Assembly (NCBI GenBank): GCA_017860375.1
Contig: JAGDMB010000071.1
Span: forward strand, 1 to 9,086
Direction of reading: 5' to 3'
From: Bacteroidota bacterium
GTDB taxonomy: Bacteria > Bacteroidota > Bacteroidia > Bacteroidales > UBA10428
Length of the DNA stretch: 9,086 nucleotides
Part shown: in pieces, positions 1-6,494 of the stretch
How positions within the stretch are numbered: the first letter of the stretch is position 1
How the letters are laid out: each line of letters begins with the position of its first letter
Notes under the pieces: generated by a model
What the model saw: only the letters and a program-made list of their open reading frames with translations
Databases searched by the model: none
What the model was told of the DNA's origin: nothing
Made by a program: the position numbers and the translations under genes

Positions 1-1
1 G

Positions 2-88
2 CGGCAGTTCATCTTCGCTGCGTACCCTCCGGCCGGATGGAACCATCCGGTGATATCCCGGGAGGATTTTGAACCCCACCGCAGCTAA
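2..88 (+). CDS. Possible 3' end of a convergent gene, unknown product
   Basis: The second plus-strand frame is open from the left edge to a TAA at 86-88 and would encode the last 28 residues of a protein rich in aromatic residues and proline. Its stop overlaps the stop of the minus-strand threonine dehydrogenase in a CTAA arrangement (TAA on one strand, TAG on the other), which is a common geometry for convergent genes. Most third codon positions are G or C, as in a coding frame. However, the first plus frame is also open to a TGA at 70-72, and a minus-strand frame (for example from an ATG at 46-44) is open to the edge, so the coding strand is not settled. I do not recognise the product. Confidence 0.3.
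   Translation, partial: RQFIFAAYPPAGWNHPVISREDFEPHRS
33..50. repeat. Perfect inverted repeat (hairpin), function unclear
   Basis: CCGGATGG and CCATCCGG are separated by AA, giving a perfect 8-bp inverted repeat, or a 7-bp stem with a four-base loop when folded as RNA. It lies 35 bases beyond the stop of the minus-strand dehydrogenase. No T-run follows it in that direction, so it is not a typical intrinsic terminator. It may simply lie inside the tail of a convergent gene. Confidence 0.5.
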
Positions 89-1047
89 GTCAGGGAAGCC
101 TTTATTTTTTTCCGGATCTCCGATATCATCACATCGGTGATCGTGATCAGGTCAAAGACCGGTTTCCAGTCAATGTCTTTCCGGAAATTTCCGTCATCCA
201 TGCTTCGTGGCCATGTATCGGCAATCTGCTGACGGAAATCGGGGGCATACTCCATGGTGAAATCCGGAATATGCCTTTGAATATCTGCGGCCACCATTGC
301 AGGCGACAGGCTTGGACCGCTCACATTGTAGGCCGAATGTGCACTCAGGCTGGCGTGTTCCGCTTCCATAAGGCGCACTGTCGCCTCAATGGCGTCATCC
401 ATAAACATCATGGGCATCAGGGTCTCTTCCGAAACGAAACAGGTATACGCCTTTTTCTTAATCGCTTCAAAATAAATCTCCACGGCCCAGTCGGTGGTGC
501 CTCCGCCGGGTTCTGTTTTATAACTGATAAGACCCGGGTACCGGAGGCTCCGGACGTCCACCCCGTAGCGCTTGTTGTAATATTCACACCAGCGTTCTCC
601 GGCGAGTTTACTGATGCCGTAAACCGTCGAGGGTTCCATATAGGTGACCTGGGGAGTCATCTGCCGGGGCGTGCTGGCTCCAAACACCGCAATGGAACTG
701 GGCCAGAACACTTTTTTTACATCCTCCACCAGCTTGGCCACCTCAAGGATATTCATCAGGCTGTCCATGTTGATATGCCATGCCTGCACGGGAAGTTTTT
801 CGGCATTTCCCGACAGCACGGCCGCCAGGTGATAGATCTGGGTGATCTTGTGCCGGATGACAAAATGGATCAGGTGCTTGTCATCCATGACATCGAGCAG
901 CTGAAAGGGTCCGCCTGCTTTAATATCCGCGGGGGCATCCTTGACATCGGTGGCATACACATTGTCATTCCCGTAGATCTCCCTCAGTTTAAGGGTGAGC
1001 TCCGACCCGATCTGACCGGCAGCACCGATTATCAATATTCGTTCCAT
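85..1047 (-). CDS. tdh: L-threonine 3-dehydrogenase, SDR type (NAD-dependent)
   Basis: This 320-residue enzyme is predicted to oxidise L-threonine with NAD+ to 2-amino-3-ketobutyrate, which is normally cleaved to glycine and acetyl-CoA by a partner (Kbl) not seen here. The N-terminal Rossmann motif GAAGQIG lies at residues 8-14. The catalytic YGISK motif (Y143, K147) follows the serines of PSSIAVFG (117-118). The PGGGTTD block (180-186), the PMMFMDDA block (212-219) and ADTWPRSMDD near residues 276-285 are features of the extended-SDR threonine dehydrogenases common in Bacteroidota, rather than of sugar epimerases or the zinc MDR-type Tdh. The length fits this family (about 310-320). A longer frame begins at 1080, but I chose the ATG at 1047: the protein then starts directly at the Rossmann strand, and a -7-like box lies inside the extra 11 codons. 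The gene is separated from the SusCD pair by a terminator, so it is probably expressed alone. Confidence 0.9.
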   Translation of the reverse strand: MERILIIGAAGQIGSELTLKLREIYGNDNVYATDVKDAPADIKAGGPFQLLDVMDDKHLIHFVIRHKITQIYHLAAVLSGNAEKLPVQAWHINMDSLMNILEVAKLVEDVKKVFWPSSIAVFGASTPRQMTPQVTYMEPSTVYGISKLAGERWCEYYNKRYGVDVRSLRYPGLISYKTEPGGGTTDWAVEIYFEAIKKKAYTCFVSEETLMPMMFMDDAIEATVRLMEAEHASLSAHSAYNVSGPSLSPAMVAADIQRHIPDFTMEYAPDFRQQIADTWPRSMDDGNFRKDIDWKPVFDLITITDVMISEIRKKIKASLT

Positions 1048-1066
1048 AGCAGGGTTTACAATTTCA

Positions 1067-1074
1067 CAAAAGTA
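1067..1074 (-). promoter_or_regulatory. Predicted -7 box of the threonine dehydrogenase gene
   Basis: Read on the minus strand the sequence is TACTTTTG, an exact match to the Bacteroidota -7 consensus TAnnTTTG. It lies about 20 bases before the ATG at 1047 and just after the terminator of the upstream SusCD operon. A good -33 TTTG is not obvious; a TTTT lies 17 bases further upstream. The box falls between the two candidate start codons, so the inner ATG is the likely start. Confidence 0.45.
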
Positions 1075-1112
1075 ATTCATTCCGTGGGGGGAAAATATGA
1101 TGTTTTGCAGGG

Positions 1113-1145
1113 AAAAAAGAAAAGCCGTCTCTCCTTTGAGACGGC
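1113..1145 (-). terminator. Intrinsic terminator of the SusC/SusD operon
   Basis: On the minus strand, GCCGTCTC and GAGACGGC form an 8-bp GC-rich stem (1124-1131 with 1138-1145) around a six-base loop. A T-rich tract (TTTTCTTTTTT, 1123-1113) follows directly. It begins about 28 bases after the SusD-like stop codon. This is a textbook Rho-independent terminator and separates the transporter pair from the dehydrogenase gene. Confidence 0.88.
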
Positions 1146-1173
1146 CTTATCTTATCAAAACAACTGCTTTCTA

Positions 1174-2868
1174 TTAATAACCTTCCCACCCGGGGGTTTG
1201 TGTCAGTACGCCCTCGGACAGGGTAATTTCGGTTTGCGGCAGGGGAAGAAAGCCACCCGTTTCGGAACGGTACGTGTCATTATAAATGGCATCCACACCT
1301 GTATTTTTGACCGGTATGTTCACGACTGCTGCATGCGCGCTGGCAATATCGCCCCAGCGTATCAGGTCAAAATGGCGGAGTCCCTCAAAGGCCAGTTCAT
1401 GACGGCGTTCGAGTTTTATGTTCTCCAGGCTGGCGGTTTTGGATGCCAGTCCCGCGCGTGTTCTTACCCTGTCGAAATAAGCCTGCGCATTGGCACTTCC
1501 GAGTTCAGCACCCATCAGAAGAACATCGGAGAACCGGAGCAGTACATCGTCCTGCAGGTTCCATAATTGCATATCGCTTAATGAAGGGTAATCAAGGCAA
1601 TATATGCTGCGCAAAGACCATTTCCCGGTGGAAGTATTCTGAACACTATCATAAATAGGCAAATATTTTTTCTGCCAAAGCCCTGTTTCATGCATCTGAT
1701 TATCAGAACCCCATATATAACGCTCCGGAATATTATTTTCATCCGGATTCCCCATGATATTTACATTCAGGATCGAACCTTCCCTGCGGATGTCTCCTGG
1801 TTCGAAGCTATCCCAAAGTTGCGGATTTACGGGACCGCCGCCCCAGCCCTGACCAAAAGGTATATAAAACTGCTGTCTCAGGCCGGAATAAAGCACATGC
1901 TGATTGGTGTAACTCAACTCCTGCCCACTGGGCGGATCCCATCCCCCGTAAGGTCCATATTTTATCGCCCAAACCGTTTCGTAATTACCGCCTTGTTCGC
2001 CGGCCCAGCTTAGGCCATTGGTTGCGGTATATCCGTAACGCTGAACCGAAGAATACGCCCAGTTATCCCGGAAATCAGGAAGCAGATCGTGTCCGCTGTT
2101 TTGCACACAATCGTCGAGCCAGGCAATCACCTGATTTTTCGTAATGGAGCCGCCTCCTGCAAGAGGAAGTTCGGTTTTTCCATACGTACCTGTGTAAAAC
2201 AAAAATACACGTGCCATTATTCCTTCGGCCACCCATTTATTTGCATGTCCCAGGCGGGTAACCTCAATACTCTGGTAACGTTTTGCCGGCATCAGTTCGA
2301 TGGCGGTCTTCAGATCGAGGGCGATCTGGCCGTACATCTCCTCGGGAGTTGCCCTTGGAATATTGGCAGGGGCTGTTTCAAGCTTCAGGGGAACCGGGCC
2401 AAAGAATTGGGAAGCCCTGAAGAAAAAGTAGGCACGCAAAAAATGTGCTTCACCCAGAGCCTGATTTCGGGCATCCTCATCATCAAATTCTGCGTTGTCA
2501 AACCGTTTAATGATCAGGTTCACCCTCAGGATTCCCTGATAGTTTCGCTCGAAGAGTTCATTATAATAGTTTTCTGTTGTCAGCGTGTATCCATCGGTGG
2601 CATGAAATCCGTCATCATTCGAGCCTCCGCCGCCAAAGCAGTCATCCGACATCAGTTCAGCCACAATGAACGGATTGTTGTTGCCCGCATCGAGGGGAAT
2701 CGCAGCATACGCACCAGCAAGCGCTTCTTCTATGTCGGCCGGTGTTTTGTAATAGCTTTCATCGGATTTCTGGTACAGGTTTTTTGTGTCGAGGAAATCT
2801 TCAACACATCCTGTAGCAAGAAATGCTATTGCAATAAATAGTTGATAAAATATATTTTTCATAATCAT
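1174..2868 (-). CDS. SusD/RagB-family surface glycan- or nutrient-binding lipoprotein
   Basis: This 564-residue protein is predicted to be the cell-surface lipoprotein lid that binds a ligand and passes it to the neighbouring SusC-like channel. The N-terminus is a lipoprotein signal: a hydrophobic stretch ending in LATG-C, with the lipidated cysteine at residue 21. Acidic residues follow (CVEDFLD), resembling the lipoprotein export signal for the outer surface in this phylum. The N-terminal segment SDESYYKTPADIEEALAGAY is typical of the SusD family. The C-terminal family motif HELAFEGLRHFDLIRWGD lies at residues 490-507, and FLPLPQTEI (540-548) is the usual near-terminal element. Full length for the family. 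It begins 12 bases after the SusC-like stop, so the two are co-transcribed. A second ATG two codons in (2862) gives a more typical MKN start, and either may be used. The substrate cannot be deduced. Confidence 0.95.
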   Translation of the reverse strand: MIMKNIFYQLFIAIAFLATGCVEDFLDTKNLYQKSDESYYKTPADIEEALAGAYAAIPLDAGNNNPFIVAELMSDDCFGGGGSNDDGFHATDGYTLTTENYYNELFERNYQGILRVNLIIKRFDNAEFDDEDARNQALGEAHFLRAYFFFRASQFFGPVPLKLETAPANIPRATPEEMYGQIALDLKTAIELMPAKRYQSIEVTRLGHANKWVAEGIMARVFLFYTGTYGKTELPLAGGGSITKNQVIAWLDDCVQNSGHDLLPDFRDNWAYSSVQRYGYTATNGLSWAGEQGGNYETVWAIKYGPYGGWDPPSGQELSYTNQHVLYSGLRQQFYIPFGQGWGGGPVNPQLWDSFEPGDIRREGSILNVNIMGNPDENNIPERYIWGSDNQMHETGLWQKKYLPIYDSVQNTSTGKWSLRSIYCLDYPSLSDMQLWNLQDDVLLRFSDVLLMGAELGSANAQAYFDRVRTRAGLASKTASLENIKLERRHELAFEGLRHFDLIRWGDIASAHAAVVNIPVKNTGVDAIYNDTYRSETGGFLPLPQTEITLSEGVLTQTPGWEGY

Positions 2869-2880
2869 TCGCTTTAATAA

Positions 2881-5800
2881 TTAAAAGGTGATATCTAAGC
2901 CGAGCATAAAGGTACGTGACTGCGGAAACAATCCAAGGTCAATTCCTGAACCCCAGTCGTAATCATCGGGTGAATATCCGACTTCCGGATCCATTCCGGG
3001 ATATTTTGTGAAGGTATACAGATTCTTTGCCGCTCCATAAAAACGAACGCTTGCCAGGGGCATCTTTTTCCAGAGCTGTTTGAAATCATAGCCCAGGGTC
3101 AGATTACTGATCCTGAAGAAATCACCGTCATAGATATATATATCGGAAATGTACTGGTAATTCTTGTGTCCGCCACGAACCAGCCGCGGGTACTTTTCGG
3201 AAGTACCTTCACCGTGCCAGCGCTGATCATATACATCCTTGGTAAAATTATGACGGTAATTGTCGACGGAACGGTAGTTCTTTGCAATCTGATTCCCGGC
3301 CACGCCATTGCCTGCCAATTGCATAAAAATGCCCTTATAATCGGCTGTGATCTGAAGACCAAAGACAAAATCGGGATGGGGATTGCCGATCATCACTTTA
3401 TCGGCGTTGCCTATCGCACCATCGCCACTGTGGTCTACGTACCTAAGGTCACCGGGAACACATTTTGTGATATAAGGCTTGCCATCGGCATTTACCCAGG
3501 CGGCAACATCCGCTTCATTCTGCATTACGCCATCGGTTTCATAACCCCAGAAGTAACCGATCGGATAACCGACTTCGGCGCGGAACATTTCAGAGGTTCC
3601 CTGGCTCAGCACATCGGTAGGTCCATGATAAATTGAATCGGAACTTGGAATTTTCATCACTTCATTCTTGTTATAGGCAAAGGTGCCGCTGACACTGTAG
3701 TGGAAACTTCCTTTCTGGTCATTCCATCGCAGCATGGTCTCAATCCCTTTGTTGCGTATTTGTCCGCCATTCACCCATGGGGGGTCTGTACCGTCCATAG
3801 CTGAAGAGATCTTTTCCACCAGCCAGTCCTTGGTATCCTTCATATACCAGTCAAAGGAGAATTGAAGTTTGTTGGCCAGAAAATTCATATCAATTCCGAT
3901 GTCGGTCTGTTCGGAAGTTTCCCAGCTTATATCCGTGTTCGGGACCTGGGATGGAGTAGAACCCACTGTTATGAGCGAATGATCGGGACCAAAAAAGTAA
4001 TTTACACCCGTTACGTCAAGCGTGGAAAGATATACGAAGTCGCGGCCTATGTCCTGGTTCCCGTTTTGTCCCCAACTGACGCGCAATTTTGCAAAATTGA
4101 GCCAGTTGCTTGTATTCTGCATAAACGATTCATTGGAGATTACCCAGCCGGCAGAAACCGAAGGGAAACTTCCCCATCTGTGCCCCCTGTCAAAATTAGA
4201 GGAACCGTCGTAACGCAAAACAGCGGTAAAAAGGTAAGTTTCCTTGTAGTCGTAGGATAAACGACCAAAGTAGGAGGCCATGGCCCAACCGTATTCGTCT
4301 TTGCTGCCAAAGTTAGCCAACAGGACATTGTTTTCATCAAGGGGATCAAAATTACTCAGGTAGCCGTATTCAGGATCATTGAAGGTGCTGTTTTCATTAT
4401 GGCCGCTAATATACAAATCCCTGCTATTTTTTGTGTATTCCGCTCCGGCAAGGACGGTGAATTTATGCACATTATTCAGATCGAAGCCATACGTTATGGT
4501 ATTGGTGGAAGTCCAGGTGAAACCCGAGTACATTCTCTGGTCTACCTGGTCATAATCATTATTGCTGACAGTGCTCAGATGATACTCCGGTGTCCAGTGA
4601 CGTGAAGATCCATACCAGTTATTGATACCAAAGGAAGAACGTACATGCAGATCCTTGATCGGCTGCAGATCGAGGTAAGCATTTCCGAGGATCGTATTGT
4701 TATTATTGGTATTGTATTCTGACTGCAGGTTCATTTCAGCCACCGGATTGGATTCCTGGGTATTCCAGTCAATGCAATAATGGTAGGGATACGCTAGATC
4801 CGTGGGATCCTCGGCATACATGGGTAAAAACGGACTGGCCACCAGCATGTTATGCAAATCGTTCCAGTAAATATTGCCTGTCCGGATGGTGGGATTCTTT
4901 TCGTTCGTATAGGTGAGATTTTCTCCCAATGTTACGATATCTCTTCCGCTCTTTGTCTGGAACAGAATGTGTTCGCTGTTAAGCCGTATATTGATTCGTT
5001 CGTAATCATTGTTTGCCTGTTTGCCGAGAATGCCTTGCTGGTTCAGATAAGATCCGCTGAGGGAGAAAACAGAACGTTCGGAACCTCCTGTAATACTCAA
5101 AGAATGGTTTTGAACCGGGGCATTTTTCTCTTCAATTTCGTTAAACCAGTTCGTACCTTCCCATTCGCCGCTTTCAATTTCAGCCCAATTCGGTACCTGT
5201 GACGCATAATCATCCAGTGGAAATCCCGAGCTTATATTTGCCTCATCCATAGCAGCAACATATTCCTGTGCATTCAATAATTGGGGCGGATTTACCACAT
5301 TTTGCCATCCGAAATATCCATTATACGTGACGACGGGTTTGGTGTTCTTTTTCCCTTTTTTCGTGGTGACCAGCACTACACCGTTGGCCCCGCGTGAACC
5401 GTAAATGGCTGCAGAGGCAGCATCTTTCAGAATATCAAGAGTTTCGATATCCGAAGGACTCAGGTTGTCAATATCACCTACGGCAATTCCGTCCACGATA
5501 TAAAGAGGAGCATAATTCCCTATGGTGCCAATTCCGCGGATGGAGATCTTATTCCCTGCACCGGGTACGCCGCTGTTTTGTGTGATGCTGACACCGGGTG
5601 AAAGACCTTTAAGGGCGTCCATACTGCTGGTGGTATTCAACGCCTGAATATCCTCACCGCTGATGTTCAGGTTGGCACCCGTATTCAGCTTTTTCTTCTG
5701 CGTACCGTAACCGATGACCACCACCTCATCGAGTCCGATGATGTCTTCGTCAAGCGTTACATCAAGAACTGCGTTGCCGGCCACCGTATATTCCTCGGCA

Positions 5801-6069
5801 AGGTAACCGACAAAGGAAAACGACAGCACATCCTGCGGGGACGCCATGATGCTATAATTGCCGTTAATATCGGTAACCGTTCCTGTGACGGTTCCTTTAA
5901 TGGTTACATTGACACCTGGAAGAGGACTGCCCGAAGCATCGGTCACCGTTCCCTTAATTTGCTTTTCCTGTCCGAACAGGGAAACCTGAAAAGCAAGTGC
6001 CAAGATCAACAGCAGCTTTACCCGTGTAAAATGCTGTTTAAGAAATCTTTTTGTGAGTTTTGACATCAT
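2881..6069 (-). CDS. SusC/RagA-family TonB-dependent outer-membrane transporter
   Basis: This 1062-residue protein is predicted to be an outer-membrane beta-barrel that imports oligosaccharide or peptide ligands using TonB energy, together with the SusD-like lipoprotein encoded next. A basic N-terminus and hydrophobic segment form a signal peptide with likely cleavage near residue 34 (after LFGQ). A carboxypeptidase-regulatory-like beta domain follows (about 36-108: KGTVTDASGSPLPGVNVTIKG). The SusC/RagA signature DEVVVIGYGTQKKK is at 114-127. The plug domain (about 128-240) includes PLYIVDGI and the LKDAASAAIYGSRGANG block. The rest is barrel, ending in the aromatic residue F1062 as expected for BAM-dependent insertion. 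There is no N-terminal STN domain, so it is probably not the kind that signals to an anti-sigma factor. Tandem ATG codons (6069 and 6066) are equivalent starts. The substrate is unknown. Confidence 0.96.
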   Translation of the reverse strand: MMSKLTKRFLKQHFTRVKLLLILALAFQVSLFGQEKQIKGTVTDASGSPLPGVNVTIKGTVTGTVTDINGNYSIMASPQDVLSFSFVGYLAEEYTVAGNAVLDVTLDEDIIGLDEVVVIGYGTQKKKLNTGANLNISGEDIQALNTTSSMDALKGLSPGVSITQNSGVPGAGNKISIRGIGTIGNYAPLYIVDGIAVGDIDNLSPSDIETLDILKDAASAAIYGSRGANGVVLVTTKKGKKNTKPVVTYNGYFGWQNVVNPPQLLNAQEYVAAMDEANISSGFPLDDYASQVPNWAEIESGEWEGTNWFNEIEEKNAPVQNHSLSITGGSERSVFSLSGSYLNQQGILGKQANNDYERINIRLNSEHILFQTKSGRDIVTLGENLTYTNEKNPTIRTGNIYWNDLHNMLVASPFLPMYAEDPTDLAYPYHYCIDWNTQESNPVAEMNLQSEYNTNNNNTILGNAYLDLQPIKDLHVRSSFGINNWYGSSRHWTPEYHLSTVSNNDYDQVDQRMYSGFTWTSTNTITYGFDLNNVHKFTVLAGAEYTKNSRDLYISGHNENSTFNDPEYGYLSNFDPLDENNVLLANFGSKDEYGWAMASYFGRLSYDYKETYLFTAVLRYDGSSNFDRGHRWGSFPSVSAGWVISNESFMQNTSNWLNFAKLRVSWGQNGNQDIGRDFVYLSTLDVTGVNYFFGPDHSLITVGSTPSQVPNTDISWETSEQTDIGIDMNFLANKLQFSFDWYMKDTKDWLVEKISSAMDGTDPPWVNGGQIRNKGIETMLRWNDQKGSFHYSVSGTFAYNKNEVMKIPSSDSIYHGPTDVLSQGTSEMFRAEVGYPIGYFWGYETDGVMQNEADVAAWVNADGKPYITKCVPGDLRYVDHSGDGAIGNADKVMIGNPHPDFVFGLQITADYKGIFMQLAGNGVAGNQIAKNYRSVDNYRHNFTKDVYDQRWHGEGTSEKYPRLVRGGHKNYQYISDIYIYDGDFFRISNLTLGYDFKQLWKKMPLASVRFYGAAKNLYTFTKYPGMDPEVGYSPDDYDWGSGIDLGLFPQSRTFMLGLDITF

Positions 6070-6106
6070 AATAGGTTTAAGGTTAAAGAATAGTTAATAC
6101 AGCATG

Positions 6107-6137
6107 GCAAGATAGAAATTATTCTTGGAAAATAAAA
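6107..6137 (-). promoter_or_regulatory. Possible promoter of the SusC/SusD operon
   Basis: On the minus strand TATCTTGC (6114-6107) resembles the Bacteroidota -7 box TAnnTTTG with one T missing. A TTTT at 6137-6134 stands 19 bases upstream in the -33 position (consensus TTTG). Transcription would begin near 6100 and leave a leader of roughly 30 bases before the ATG at 6069. Both boxes are imperfect. The flanking non-coding DNA between here and the repeat array (6138-6221) shows no other structure that I can support. Confidence 0.35.
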
Positions 6138-6221
6138 CCGGGTCATGGTATGAAATTGAAGGGGAATAACAAGAAAATAGTGTACCCTTCGACCGTCATC
6201 CCTTAACCATTAGCTGCCTTG

Positions 6222-6387
6222 AATCTGCAACCTTGTCAATCTGTAAACTTGTCATCTGTCAACCTGTAAACTTGTCAATCTGTCAATCTGTTTATCTATA
6301 AATCTGCGACCTTGTCAATCTGTAAATTTGTCAATCTGTCAATCTGAAACTTGTCAATCTGTAAATTTGTAAATCTTTTAATCTGTC
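6222..6387. repeat. Array of 21 degenerate 8-bp tandem repeats
   Basis: The region reads as 21 consecutive units of the form AA(T/C)(C/T)TGT(C/A), for example AATCTGTC, AACTTGTC and AATCTGTA. Two units (at 6254-6260 and 6341-6347) have lost one base; the others are 8 bp. Units 1-10 (6222-6300) and 11-20 (6301-6379) align in order as two 79-bp copies, with 69 identical positions over 80 alignment columns including two single-base gaps. The rare variant ACCTTGTC occurs only as unit 2 and unit 12. So the array grew both by unit and by block duplication. Stops occur in every plus-strand frame, so it is not coding. It lies upstream of both predicted divergent promoters. Confidence 0.93.
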
Positions 6388-6416
6388 AACAATCTTAGGG
6401 TTTTCCCTGCATGGAT

Positions 6417-6456
6417 AATCTTCAAATCTTCAAACCTTCAAATCTTCAAACCCTCC
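6417..6456. repeat. Second short 8-bp tandem array, AAYCTTCA type
   Basis: Four exact units AATCTTCA, AATCTTCA, AACCTTCA and AATCTTCA are followed by a decayed fifth, AACCCTCC. The unit length and the AAYCT core match those of the larger array, which ends 29 bases to the left; only the last three bases of the unit differ. It lies about 20 bases before the predicted -7 box of gltX. Confidence 0.88.
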
Positions 6457-6475
6457 CTTATTTGCCTGCAATCAT

Positions 6476-6483
6476 TATCTTTG
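6476..6483 (+). promoter_or_regulatory. Predicted -7 box of the gltX operon
   Basis: TATCTTTG exactly matches the Bacteroidota -7 consensus TAnnTTTG. A TTTG occurs at 6461-6464, but the gap to the -7 box is only 11 bases, shorter than the usual 19 or so, so the -33 element is missing or weak. The box ends 11 bases before the gltX ATG, so the transcript would have a very short leader, made of the A-rich stretch ATAAAAAACT. Confidence 0.45.
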
Positions 6484-6494
6484 CATAAAAAACT

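Noticed and set aside
85..1047. UDP-glucose 4-epimerase or dTDP-glucose dehydratase assignment for the SDR gene
   Set aside because: The PGGGTTD, PMMFMDDA and ADTWPRSMDD blocks fit SDR-type threonine dehydrogenase better than sugar-nucleotide enzymes, and no other nucleotide-sugar genes are nearby.
271..1566. Long plus-strand open frame of 431 codons
   Set aside because: It runs antisense through the dehydrogenase, across the terminator and into the SusD-like gene, all of which have clear family motifs. Its translation is low-complexity in character, with many His and Cys residues and no recognisable domain.
2089..2841. Plus-strand open frame of 250 codons
   Set aside because: Antisense to the N-terminal part of the SusD-like lipoprotein; no recognisable motifs, and its only hydrophobic stretch is antisense to the signal peptide and N-terminal region.
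6397..6408. Small hairpin AGGG-TTTT-CCCT between the two octamer arrays
   Set aside because: Only a 4-bp stem with no T-tract after it; expected by chance and not a convincing terminator.
6222..6456. CRISPR array or origin-like iterons
   Set aside because: The units are 8 bp and contiguous, with no spacers of constant length, so it is not a CRISPR array. No DnaA-box consensus and no replication initiator gene are nearby, and the units are much shorter than plasmid iterons.
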